A DNA stretch of 64,000 nt from Sipunculus nudus (Eukaryota > Annelida > Sipuncula > Golfingiida > Sipunculidae), in the NCBI GenBank assembly GCA_026874595.1, contig CM049315.1:15876164-15940163 (forward strand). Reading direction: 5' to 3'. Position 1 is the stretch's first letter. Every line of letters starts with the position of its first letter. This document shows positions 34,331-64,000 of this stretch, in pieces. The notes beneath the pieces were generated by a model, which had not been told where the DNA came from, made no database searches, and worked only from the letters and a program-made list of their open reading frames with translations. The position numbers and the translations under genes were made by a program.

Positions 34331-34379
34331 GAAACACATATAACATTTACTATTATTATTTATAATTAATGGTTGATTA

Positions 34380-35640
34380 ATCATACACTGAAAAGGACAT
34401 AGTACGTTGGCCTATGCAGAATAATCCTACAGAATCTGCCCAGATACCCACCCAAAGTTTCATGGAAATTAGCCGTTTTTGCATAATTCTGCCAACAGAC
34501 CAACAAACCTACATGGGTGATAACACAATCTCCTTGGCAGTGGTAACAAAAAATTAAATACTAAAAATTACTTTCATGTGTTTTACGATCATGCAATTGC
34601 TACTTGTTACTTATGTCATGCCAACAGTAATAAAATATAGCTTCATTACATACTTTTTAAACCTTCAGTCTAACAAAATTTGTTGATGATATAACAATTC
34701 ACCATTAAGGAAAGCACACAGGATTGGCAAATTTTTGCGAAGGATGATAAAAACTATGGAAAAAATCTGAATTTTTTCAAGATAAAGAACTATGATATAT
34801 TTATTAATGATTTTCATGTGGCTACTGGTGTGTTATAGCATGTTGATTTGTCATCCATTAACCTTACCCTTGTGGTAATTCTGTCCGCCTAACCATGGAA
34901 GATGAGGGAATAACAGAACATCTGTGACACAGCAGGGCAGGGGTGCTGCCCAAGCCAGCCAGGCATGATTGATCTTTTACCAGGGAAGACGGTACTCCAT
35001 GCTTTGAAGTAACCAGAAGTGGGCTGGCTGCACTTGACAATGCAATATAACTGATATGGCCCCAAAGATACTTCAGTAAATGGCTCATTTTTTAAGCTTT
35101 TATTTCAAATTTCAAAATTTAATACCGGTAGTTTAAATTCATTTATGTGCATCATATGAAAATAAAATCAATGTTACTTACAGGGAATAAAATTCAACAC
35201 AGCAAAACAAATGTACTTTAAATTATAAGAGATCCCCTACAGTAAACATACTGTGGGGAAAAGCATAACTGTTAATGTTATATATTTTCAAATTACCTAA
35301 CTATACAAATTGAAAATATAATCATATTATGTTTAAAATCGTGAAACCAAGGGTCATGCATTTTTATGACATATTTCTATTCAAGAAATCTATAACTGTT
35401 TAGACAATTTTGGTACATATTTAACACAGGTCTATGTGATAGTAAATGGCATTTAAAACATGTTACATTGAAACAACATATATTTAGTCAACATTATTCC
35501 ATGTGATGCATTTCACTAGTGTCTGTCACACTGTGTGTCCATCCCACCAGCTGACTAATGCAATTACAAGTTGAAATAGGTCTCAACAGTCCCCATAAAA
35601 TGCATACTAAGTCATGTTAGCCATGAAGGCTAAGCTCTCT
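34380..35640. other. Intergenic between two convergent genes
   Basis: A repeat tail is probable at about 34430-34550 (TTTCATGGAAATTAGCCG ... CTCCTTGGCAGTGGTAAC). No exon is supported. Part of it may be the 3' UTR of the minus-strand ANKRD46-like gene. Confidence 0.4.
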
Positions 35641-35653
35641 GAATGATTCACTG

Positions 35654-36002
35654 TCATAGTTCCACTCTGATTTCTCCACCATCAACTGGTATGCGACTGT
35701 CAACTTGCTTGGCTATGCTTGTGGCCATATAGGCCACATATACTGATATCACAAGTATCACTAAAATCAGACACACAAGTCTCTCAGCTCCCAGGTCCTT
35801 ACAGAACCTGTACCAGTCATCTTGTATACTTTTTAAGAGTGAAGTTCTGCTCCCTTGTACAGGTGGCTGTGGATCAAGTAATGGATCTGTCTCTTGTTGC
35901 TGTCCTGCTGTTCCAGGTTCAAGCCTCTCCAGTAATTCTATTGCTCTTGGTTCAACTCCCCTCCTCCTCATCAGCAGGTCAGGCGTGTCACCGTTATGGT
36001 TC
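35654..36002 (-). CDS. ANKRD46: Exon 2 of the ANKRD46-like gene
   Basis: Acceptor TTGTTGTCAG|GAAC on the minus strand at 36003/36002. It encodes the last ankyrin helix, the acidic/Gln-rich linker and the C-terminal transmembrane anchor, then stops at 35654. Confidence 0.85.
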
Positions 36003-36877
36003 CTGACAACAAAAAGAATATTTCACCCTTGAAGAGTACAGCTATCAGATCAAGACCAGTATAAGACCCTTGTTTTATATATTGAAGAGAATAATAAAAG
36101 AAATACGGCATAAATTGCAATATTTATATCCTGACATCAGCAACATACAGAATAATGTTATCACTTATGGCGGACGAACAGAAAAAACGTCAATATTTCC
36201 GATTTTCAACACATTGTTATTCCAAAACAATCAGTCAATTCATTAAATATCCCTTTTTTTTATACAAATTAATGTCTCTGTTACATATATACAATAATCT
36301 ACAGCATAATACCTATATATAAACTGTCTTATATACCTTTACAAAAAAAACCCTAAACTACACCTTTACTGATATATATGTATATTATTATTTACATAAC
36401 TGTAATTAAGGGTGATAATATTTTATGTAGTCCATTAAGTGATCAGTGAATTACCATCAAACATCACCAGTGAGGACACTGGTAATTCTGATCACGCTTC
36501 TCCACAAAGTTTTATTTTAAATGATTTTTAAATAACTATAAATTAATTTATCCCTAAGATAAATGAACCCACCTGCTAATCTGAGCACCATGTTCTAGTA
36601 GGCAGCTAATTGTTTCTACGTGGCCAGCATAATGTAGAGGGGTGTTGCCATGACAGTCCACGCAGTTAACCTCTGCCCCATGGTCCAGCAGTAGTCTCAG
36701 CACTGACGCCCTGCCCCGGGAACACGCCCAATGAACGCCCCTTCTCCCTCTCTCGTCCGGGGCGTTTGGGTCCCATCCTTCGTCTAGCAGAGATTTTAAT
36801 TCATTAATATTACCAGCAGCAGATACATTTGGGATAGTGAATTCTCCCATCCTTGATCTATTTTTTTTTCTACTCAA
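35654..36877 (-). CDS. ANKRD46: Ankyrin repeat domain protein 46-like, membrane-anchored (2 exons)
   Basis: Exon 1 36877-36573 and exon 2 36002-35654 join in phase (AG|G, Arg) to 654 nt, 217 residues, close to the roughly 230 residues of vertebrate ANKRD46. Ankyrin repeats occupy about residues 17-135: NELKSLLDEGWDPN, RGRRGVHWACSRGRASVLRL, HGNTPLHYAGHVETISCLLE, then a repeat spanning the junction (GDTPDLL...RAIELLERLE). A hydrophilic Gln/Pro-rich linker follows, then a single C-terminal membrane segment at about 177-200 (LVCLILVILVISVYVAYMA). Vertebrate ANKRD46 has this same order: repeats, 'NTALHLCGHVDTI'-type motif, 'SLL' linker, tail anchor. The cellular role is not well established; an endomembrane tail anchor is expected. 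It converges on the UxxC protein gene. Confidence 0.88.
36573..36877 (-). CDS. ANKRD46: Exon 1 of the ANKRD46-like gene
   Basis: ATG at 36877 followed by a basic start (MSRKKNRSRMGE) and about two and a half ankyrin repeats. The donor AG|GTGGGT is at 36573/36572. Confidence 0.85.
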
Positions 36878-37088
36878 GTGTTGGCACTGTCGACCTTCAC
36901 CTTGCAGAATGTTGTTTACGTGCTCATTGACTGATACCTGCGTTATTACCGTTGACAGGGAGCAGTAGATTTCACGGCTGGGTACCAGGCTAAATCTTTA
37001 AGAGTAAGGTGCACTCTCTACAGTCAACCTTTGACCTTACGGTAAAGACCTGCCAAGAGAGCTTAGATGACCTGCCTTGGAATAGCCG

Positions 37089-37101
37089 TGACGTCACGTG
37101 A
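37089..37101. promoter_or_regulatory. Overlapping CRE (TGACGTCA) and E-box (TCACGTGA)
   Basis: GTGACGTCACGTGA lies about 215 bp upstream of the ANKRD46-like start codon. It combines a full cAMP-response-element palindrome with an E-box palindrome. Such sites are common in animal promoters, so this is a plausible promoter element of the minus-strand gene. Confidence 0.45.
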
Positions 37102-37121
37102 ATGAGTAAGGTGCAATCTAG

Positions 37122-37212
37122 GTAGACTGGTGCCCTGCTCTATGATGGCCCTCAGCCAAGCATAGATTGGCCTAGAGCAGCGGTGCCATAATAGAGCGGG
37201 GTACCAGTCTAC
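37122..37212. mobile_element. 91-bp MITE with AATCTAG target duplication
   Basis: GTAGACTGGTGCCCTGCTCT at the left is inverted at the right (AGAGCGGGGTACCAGTCTAC), and the pairing continues inwards for about 27 bp. AATCTAG flanks both ends directly (37115-37121 and 37213-37219); a following G extends the match to 8 bp. A related single end occurs near 11489 (GTACCAGTCTAC). Confidence 0.88.
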
Positions 37213-37239
37213 AATCTAGGTAGCCCGGTAACCCGTAGC

Positions 37240-39400
37240 TTGTAGAATCAAAGATATACATGATCTTGGTACACCGGGTATTTGCAAATTTTGCGACCCA
37301 TTTCAGCAGGTACAATATCTGAAAAATACCTTAATTCATCTCATATACATTTTATAGAGTCTCACATGGATATAAAAAATGTAAACTATATGAAATTAAT
37401 TTCAGCACAGCACTTTATTTCATGAAAAGTTATAGCTCTGGCTAATTTAAGGCCCTATGTGTATCATCAATTTCAACACCGTTACAGACTTTAAGCAGTG
37501 CTTGGAATAATTATAAAAAATTGAGTTGGATATTTCCATGCTAATTCACGGTCCCACATAAATAATTTAGAAAAAATAAGAAAGGTTCACCTGTATGAAG
37601 TATTTTAATATAATAATATTGTTTAACCCTGTAAAATGCATATTTTTTATTTTATGAGTTACGTTTAAATAAAAATTACGGGAGATAAGAGCATTTTCTA
37701 ATATGTTTCAAGTCAATTTATTTTCTTAAGTTTATGTCTATTTTCAAAATAAAACGGTGTTGAAGGAGGATAAAGGTTATGAATTTCAATAAATGTAATC
37801 ATTGGCAAAATTATTACTTAAAGCAAGCAGACTCCTTGTCACCCCAGACTTAACGTGATAACTTTACAACGGATATATCCTATAAAACAATAGGATGGGT
37901 TTACACTCGCCACTTGATTCACTAATCAAGAAATTAGATCCCGGTCATTACAGGTGACATTTCCAGGTTCTTTTAAGGACGTGTATAAAAATACCAGACA
38001 ATCATACACCCAGATCAATAGAAACTATATGAGACATCAGGTTAAATTCACAAACATAATTCAAGACAATACATACAGAGACATAGATGTGAGTGTGTGT
38101 GTGTTGATGTGTCAATACGACAGTCCTTCACATTAAAAATACAAGATATTTACTGAGTCCATGGTTTGTATAAAAACAATAAAGTCCAGTTCCTTCAGAG
38201 ATCTCTGGTTACTGTTTTGTGTAGAATTTAGCGTATGGTTAGTACCATATAGTCTTTCTGAGTTTAGCGATCTTCAACTGATCTTGCTTGACAGCGACCC
38301 GGGTAGGTTTACGTTCACATGAATGGTAATAGCTCTCTTTGTTTACATATGAGCTTAGAGTCCTTGACCTTACTCGTTTAGCAATTGTTTCACGGCTTAC
38401 AGCGATTATGTATCTAGGTCAAGCTGAACTAGGCCGGCAGGTGACGATGCTCTGTCGGCAGCACGGCTGTGATCTCGTGAGCTGGGCCCTTGCCTCATGT
38501 AGAAGCTTGCTTCTATGCCGTTCCTGGCGGGTTTAAGCGTTTCAATGTTCTTTCTGCCGTGCGTGCGTGCTGCCTCTTCAAGCTTCAAGACCCAACTGAA
38601 GCAGCGTCCCGCGTCTCTCCCTGAACTCTGACGTCACAATCGCCTGTGAACTGTGTACGGCGATCCGATTCTCTGATTGGCTTATGGCTCAAGTGTCCCA
38701 TATAAGGATATATGTGATCTAGTATGACTGCTAGCGTCCCCATGGCGACCCACATACCAGATGTAATACACGCAATGCGTGACACAGAAAATCAGCTGAT
38801 AGCCGATGGGATTTCATACAAGAATACACAATATATATATACAATCAAGACCTGTCAACGCTTTAGGATGACGCTTCACGTCAATATCAATAGAGAACAT
38901 GCAGACTTCGTTAAACTATGATACAAAACACCGTACATATTGTCACCGATTTTCTGGTGACACTCCTGTTATAATATTTCAAGTTTAAAATATAATAAAA
39001 TAACACAGTCGTCGTAATAAAAACTATAAAAGTCCTGAATAACATAATTATAAGTGAAAAGTAACGGTGTTGATGAATAATGGTGTTGAAAAAAAGATAT
39101 GATATTTATTCACACATGTAATCGCAATAAAAGTTGAAAAATTAGAAGATGTAAAGAAACTTGTAGAAGATTTTTTAAGTAACGGTTTTATTATACATGA
39201 AAAGTGCAAAAAATCATTGGCCTAATCATTTTTTAAAAAAATTAGAGGAAAATAATTTTCTTATTATGGCCTAGGGACAGGTAATTTTAATGACCTTTGA
39301 ACCATTAAGTATAGATTTAAAGCATTTTAGGTATTACTTTGTCAAATCAATAAGCCCAAATTAAGTAGAAAATATAAGATAATGAATTAAATCCAATCCC
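37240..39400. other. Intergenic, no gene recognised
   Basis: AT-rich, with a somewhat GC-richer patch at about 38230-38780 that has no conserved reading frame. The short open frames there (38339-38536, 38406-38588 minus, 38585-38785 minus) overlap each other and look like nothing known. Confidence 0.4.
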
Positions 39401-39417
39401 GAAAGAACAATGACAGA

Positions 39418-39576
<159 letters not shown>

Positions 39577-40149
39577 ATGGCACTGTGAATACTAGGGACA
39601 TAAATTTTCATGAATTGGGTCGTTTTCTGTAGAATGATCCTGAGATATTTTGAGTTAGCCTAGTCCACAGCCTCGATCAACTTGTCATAGAGTGACCTCT
39701 GGCGGAGATTGATGCGTTGAATCGAAAACGAGTTATTGCACGCTTACAGTGACTTTAACAATAAAGAGTAATTTTAATTAGTGAATGAAACATTTTCGTA
39801 GATAAAGACTATATATATACATTGTTTATTCTGTGTTGCGTTAGGTGTATAGTGATTAGGATTCACAACCGGACTCGTGAGCTGACGACCCACCAGCGGC
39901 ATCGTATATGCACACGACAACCCGTACCATTCAACATTGTTTGAAGAAACATTTAACGCAATTTTAAGAGAATTAAAGTGACGCTATTTTGGCTTACCTT
40001 AAAAAGATTTTAACCTGTGTCAACCGTTTGATCATTATCATATGTGTTTAACCTAATAGTAGATGCGATCGGCTCTGTCTACACTTTAACTCTGGCGAAC
40101 ATAGTTCGAACAGCCAGACCCAGACCTTATGCATAAATAAACATAAAAT

Positions 40150-40518
40150 ACTTTCTTGTTATGAAATGGTCATTTGATGGCGGGATATCTTGACATTTTT
40201 TTATTACATACAATTACATACAAAAGAAAACACCAACTACATAATTATACACAATCACATAATATATACATATTTAGTGCCTTTATATAATATTTACTTC
40301 ATTTTACTTTTAGTTCTTACAAAAAAGATGTCCTATTTATTGTTTAATATATAATAGATATATGACCAGGGAATTCTCAACTAATTATATTTTCACAATT
40401 TTTCCATTTTCTTTCATGAATCTGTAATTTACCATTACTTTTTGCTGTTTCAGTATAAATAATATCACAAAGAAAACATTTAAAATTTCTGAATGGAGGT
40501 TTTTTCTCCTCACACTGA

Positions 40519-40575
<57 letters not shown>

Positions 40576-40670
40576 TTGCGATAAATAAAATGGCATTCAG
40601 CGTTATATCTTCATAAGTGCCTAAAATAACATTTTTTATATTCAGGTGCTTCAAATTTTAATATTCTTTC
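40150..40670. other. Possible 3' UTR of the decayed LINE, with (AT)n
   Basis: Lies downstream, in the minus direction, of the LINE stop. Contains (AT)n at about 40522-40573. A short T run at about 40196-40203 could mark the element's poly(A) end, but this is weak. Confidence 0.3.
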
Positions 40671-40674
40671 CTTT

Positions 40675-41340
40675 TTAAGCCTTTTTAAGTGAGTCAGATA
40701 TATCTGACCATAACTTCTTTACAAAAATACATTTCCATATGATATGTTCAAGTGTTACCTCCTCATCTTTACAAAATTTACAATGATTATCTTCTTTAAT
40801 ACCAAATTTATACAATAAAGGATTCAAAGTCAAGCATATATGCATTAAACAAAATTGAAAATACCTTAATTTTGTTGAGTTTGAATTTTTATAAATATTT
40901 TTAAAACCTCTAAAAATCAACTTTTCTTCTAAAACAAGTTCTTCTTTCCAGCTTGAACTTATTTTTTTCTGGTTTCATATATTTCATATTAATTAAATAA
41001 TTGTATACAAATCTCGATCTCTCAATTTTGAGTTTACCGGAATCTTGAGTATCTAATTGTTTCAAGTAGCCTTTCCAGTCTTTTGGAATGGCATCTAATA
41101 AGCAATCATAATGGAAAAAAAATACATTTCCCATGAAAGTTATTTTCCAATTCTTTATGCGTTAAAAGTCTGGACCCTTTTATTTTATATCTTTTCTTAT
41201 TATATCTCTGATATAATTGCATTTTAATATTTTTATATCTTTATATACAAAAAAAATGTCCGTCAATTTAGATGTGAGAGTTAAACCATATATTTTGGTG
41301 TAATGCATTTTATTTGTTGATCTCATCATAATTAAAATTA
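40675..41340 (-). pseudogene. Non-LTR retrotransposon (LINE) Pol C-terminus, frameshifted
   Basis: Minus-strand blocks are RLLTHKELENNF near 41150; then CLLDAIPKDWKGYLKQL and YNYLINMKYMKPEKNKF (41134-40910); then, after a frameshift at about 40915, TKLRYFQFCLMHICLTL, NPLLYKFGI and CKFCKDEEVTLEHIIWKC. The last is the C-x2-C-x8-H-x4-C zinc-binding segment found at the C-terminus of many LINE reverse transcriptases (zf-RVT), followed by the usual W at KKLWSDI. The reverse transcriptase proper is absent, so this is a 5'-truncated, decayed copy. Confidence 0.82.
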
Positions 41341-41344
41341 TACC

Positions 41345-42310
41345 ATGCTTTTATAACATAATAAAAAAATTGGATTTAAATTTAAAGACATTGATCACAA
41401 CTTTTGTCTTAAGGTTGCAATCAAGCATGAAATCTGCTTTTAGTGCATTAGTGAAAAGCACATGTAATTTTGTACCTACTTTTAATCTTTTAATCCAGGA
41501 GACTTTTGAAGCTTGTTCTTGTGTATCTATTTCTGTTACATCAACTCCCCCTTTCTTTTGACCCGATAAGTGTCATCCATTTGACTCTCTTTCTTCCCTT
41601 TGACCATACAAATTCACGCATCAATTTTGTTACTGTATTTTTAATTCAAGAATTAGGGGTTGGGAGAACACTTACAGGATCAGCTCTGTCTGTCCATCTC
41701 TGTTTATCATTAAATATATAATGATTTTAAATCAACATTTTCCCTATAAACACTGTTGAATGCTCTCTTTCCCGTTCTCTCTCGCATTCTCTGTTTCTCT
41801 CACCTCCTCCCTCCCTACCTCCATCCAGACTTATTAATAACATTTACACACTTTTGTATGTCGAATGTATCCTTTCATACAACTCTTAAGCACATTTTTT
41901 TCCTTATTGCTTTATCAAATGGTTTCAGGACACAATTTTCATGTATCACACAATACAATATATACTTATCAGATATAGTTTATGCTCATTTGAAAATGGG
42001 ATCTTCTTTTTTTTGTTTACAGCATTTTATTTCATGTTATAAATTGAATGTGTAGGATATTACCATACTTCAGCTAATCTTCACTTTCTTGCTTATTCTA
42101 CAATTGACAGGTGTTCATACGTTCCCATGGTTATTTTATGAACAAATATTCCTGTCACATAGTGATACTTCTAGATATATTTGAACATGAGAGACTCCTG
42201 CATGTTTAAATTAGTCCACAAAAGTGCACAGTTTTAGTTCAGCGAATATATATTTAATATTTGATTTTCACCAGTGAGCAGGGAAATTTCCTCTTAGTTT
42301 TTCCAATGCT
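41345..42310. other. Intergenic, T/CT-rich, no gene recognised
   Basis: Plus-strand open frames here (41370-41561, 41506-41721, 41756-42055) are low-complexity and lack conserved patterns. Probably old repeat interior preceding the family A end at 42320. Confidence 0.35.
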
Positions 42311-42314
42311 AATA

Positions 42315-42400
42315 TATATAAATATTGCATTTGCATTTGCTAAAATTTTCCAAAAATTAGCTGAGCAACGTGACCGATGGGTCCCTTTGTTAATTCATTA
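42315..42400 (+). repeat. Right end of interspersed repeat family A
   Basis: GCTAAAATTTTCC then AGCTGAGCAACGTGACCGAT then GGGTCCCTTTGTT matches the right ends of the copies at 24500, 48330 and 55100. Confidence 0.65.
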
Positions 42401-43077
42401 ACTTAGGCCAACAGTTAACGTAAACTTTGGACACATCCGTTATTTTGTTCAATTAAGTTTGCAAAAGGTCAAATATGGTTTTTCTCCCTTTTCTTGCATA
42501 TTGTTTTATACTTAAAAAAAAGAAGCGTGAAGTGAAATTACGCTGACCTTGGCAGATCAGGCTTATTTTAACTTCATATTTCAGTTTTAAATTAACCCTA
42601 AAGGGCTAAACAATATGTGCAGTATATATAAAACATTAGTTTATTTGTTCTGTACCTAGACTGATATGCATTATATATGGCTAAATTGTATGACTGTAGT
42701 TTTTGTAAAGAATGTCGATCTACTCAGTAGCAGAGATCACCAGTGATCACAGGCGTTGGATGAACGGTCCAAGTTGCCTGGGTCCTCCACGTTTTAGCTT
42801 CAAGGTTGCTTGTTTGTAAACAAATATTGAAGGTCAGGGTCGTGCAGAAAATAACACGCCGCTTACAACGCCGAATAAAAACATATTCCGATTCTTTTTC
42901 ATAATGCATGTTATTCTTTTATTTATTTTATTAGTTTTAATATACTACAGTAAATTAATCTACATGCGAGACTAGACAAAGCATAATCGTGAGGAAATAT
43001 TATTCCTCAATGTTGTAGGTGGCATTTACACTTGATCTCAGGACAGAGGAACGAGAAAGGCGAACTGAAAACGGAAA

Positions 43078-43170
43078 TTATGGTGAATTGCTGGATCTGT
43101 ACAAGGACTGGGTCTCAGCTGGTCTGAACCATGGTCTCAGCTATATCTCTGAGAAAATCAACAAATTGAC
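43078..43170 (+). promoter_or_regulatory. Leader of TMEM185 with two short upstream reading frames
   Basis: If transcription starts upstream of 43078, the leader holds two short frames. ATG at 43080 reads 15 codons to TGA; ATG at 43131 reads 12 codons to TGA. Both end before the main start at 43171. Whether they are in the mRNA is unknown. Confidence 0.3.
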
Positions 43171-61979
<18,809 letters not shown>

Positions 61980-63110
61980 CACATTAGGTGGTCCTAAGCA
62001 ATATTTATTTTTATACATTTTGACTGATCTCTGGTTTTTATACAGTGGCTACTATTTAAATGCAGCTAGGGCACAATTAATAGTAGATTGTATTGAACCA
62101 TTCTACTTGTTAAAAATCATGCTATGAAAGAGGTGCAAGTTTTTTTTTACATATTTTAGAGGATGATATATATTGAAATGATTTTCAATATCTTTACATG
62201 AATGTAACATACATGATAAATGTAGTTTTCATTGAAAAATCTGCAGAAAGCATTATTTGGGCAAGATAAAAGATGTATTTAATATTTTAGATATATTTAG
62301 GGACAAGCCAGTTAAACAGTAAACAGAATAAACTTGTAGTAGTTTGTGTAAGGAATTTGTCTAAGTATTTATGACCAATTCATAATTGCACAGGAATTCT
62401 GAAATATGGTAGATATGTGTCAGTTTCAGAGCAACAAAGAAATGTATAAAATTTTAAAATGTGTTAAAGAAATAGTACTGATGGTTGGCCAGGGCTAATT
62501 TACATATGAGTCGAGCACATGCAGGCTTTATTTTTCAGAACTAATCCATACATTTAAAGCAAGACATGGGTCATTTAACCTGTAAAATTGTCTTAAAAGC
62601 ATGAAAAATTGGAATTAAAGATCTGGCAATATCAGGATTACTGAATTTTATCCATTAATTTTCATTAAACCTTATAAATCTATCAGTGACTCACATGGAC
62701 CATCTCCAATAGCCAGAATTCTCCTTTCACAGATTATAACAATTATGCATATTAAATATTCATCATTTTGTGAAGCAGTGGCAAATTTAGAATGTTCTGC
62801 GTAGTTGCTGTATGCATAAATATATACTGATGCTGTATATGTTAAATCTCATCATATTTATTACTATTTTCTTACACTTTTCACACAAAGAGGAATCAGT
62901 ATGATTGAATAAATGATATATCCTGTAGCTGCAGTATTAGGTAACTGTGGAAAGATTATGGATAAGGATGACAGCAACACTGTTGCAGGGTGGTTGGACT
63001 GTATAAATCTTGTTTCAAGTGAGCTGTTTAGTCTAAACAGCTAATTTTGTATTACTGCACAACCATGATACTGACCTTGTCATTTAATAAGAAAATAAAA
63101 ATAAAAATAA
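61980..63110 (+). other. Probable 3' UTR of TMEM185
   Basis: No coding. AATAAA signals at 62908-62913 and 63094-63099 are candidate polyadenylation signals. Confidence 0.5.
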
Positions 63111-64000
63111 GGAACAGAAAATTTTATATTGTATTTGGAAAATCGTAACAAAATGTGTACATTTACTCTCTGCATTCAAGCTAATTCAGTCTAAAGATGC
63201 ATTAATTAAAACAATTTGATGCTGGGCTTGGAGGAAAAGCTTCTATTCAAGACGATGAAGGTCTCTATAGAGTTAAAGGTCTGAGAGATGACGGTACAGT
63301 AATACTAGCATAGTGAACCTCATTGAGAAGTGACCCGTACCTTGTATATACATATACACCAGTGGTTTGTATATACATATAAACCACTGGCTTCAAGTAC
63401 AGGATAAAGATGTATATACTGTGTTCCTGCAGCTGAACAGAGCTCTGGCAACTGGTAGTGGCTGCTGTGAATATATATAAGCTTTTTTGTATCAATCACT
63501 GGAATTTATATGTAGATGTTGATGTATATGTCAGTGGAAACGTCACAAGGGACCAATATAGTAAAGCTTTATATGTGTCAGACTGATATGCTTGCTCTCG
63601 CACTCTCTCTCTTTTTCTCTCTCTCTTCATATATATATATGTATGTATGTGTGTATAAATCTTAACATTAACATTTATTAAAAGATGGGTTACTAATTTA
63701 TATATTGAAATAAGCATGCTTTTACTTTGAAAGGAGTGCTGTGGTCCTTTTCTCTATTGTTCAAGTAACTGTTCTTAGTGTAAAGATATGGTTATCTATC
63801 ACCAGGGGGCACTCCAGTCTGCATTCAAAGGATATAAATAAAATATATATATATGCAAATATTCCATAAGTCAGATATAAATACATGCCTTGAAAATAAA
63901 AAGCATTGCTGATCTCTGATCATCTTTATTCCTAACTTAAATAAACATGCTTGCATTATAAACTGCATCGCTATTTAATGATTTGTAGGTAATTGTATCT
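63111..64000. other. Downstream sequence, no gene recognised
   Basis: It contains a near-duplicated phrase (TATATACATATACACCAGTG / TATATACATATAAACCACTG) at about 63343-63390 and a (TC)n(TA)n tract at about 63600-63650. A further AATAAA lies at about 63940. Nothing coding is supported. Confidence 0.45.

Noticed and set aside
38339..38785. Overlapping short frames in a GC-richer patch, considered as a first exon
   Set aside because: Frames on both strands overlap, no conserved block or matching downstream exon was found, and no donor keeps a sensible product.

Overview
The window looks like nuclear DNA from a lophotrochozoan animal, most likely a bivalve mollusc. The sequence is AT-rich, genes are split by long introns with GT..AG borders, there are no operons, and the sequence is crowded with (AT)n microsatellites, short inverted-repeat elements and long minisatellites. 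The recurring interspersed repeat (start AGCTCAGCTGACTATAAGTC, end near GTGACCCATGGGTCCCTTGT) is of a kind I associate with bivalves. That assignment comes from memory, not from a search.

Four host genes can be supported. (1) 1112-1496, minus strand: the first exon of a secreted coiled-coil protein that continues off the left edge. (2) 21742-33259, plus strand: a four-exon, 212-residue thioredoxin-fold protein of the AhpC/TSA, PRXL2 or selenoprotein L type. Its CxxC active site reads TGA-Ile-Ala-Cys, so it is probably a selenoprotein with a UxxC motif. (3) 35654-36877, minus strand: an ANKRD46-like ankyrin protein with a C-terminal membrane anchor, convergent with gene 2. (4) 43171-61979, plus strand: a complete seven-exon TMEM185-like multipass membrane protein of 372 residues. 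All exon phases of genes 2, 3 and 4 close exactly.

The rest is mostly mobile and tandem DNA. 1-9800 holds microsatellites, old repeat fragments and a 5.3-kb fold-back structure with roughly 1-kb arms. 9800-16000 holds repeat scraps, a hAT-type MITE inserted next to an unknown decayed coding stretch, and a broken Gypsy/LTR retrotransposon followed by an extra decayed reading frame. 16900-21000 holds a MITE and a 3.6-kb element with about 0.7-kb terminal inverted repeats around a decayed protein gene. 37000-43000 holds a 91-bp MITE with a clean target duplication and a decayed LINE 3' end. The introns of TMEM185 hold a long-TIR element, a TA-flanked mariner/pogo-type element, repeat-family copies, a SINE and a tandem-repeat element.

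The most striking pattern is shared by genes 2 and 4. In each, one intron ends in a multi-kilobase minisatellite whose unit is a copy of the intron-exon junction itself: about 138 units of 46 bp before exon 3 of gene 2, and about 42 units of 59 bp before exon 2 of TMEM185. The true 3' splice site is the last of a long row of near-identical decoys, and using a typical upstream decoy brings in a stop codon. I did not find a classical prokaryote-type system (no CRISPR, no operons).
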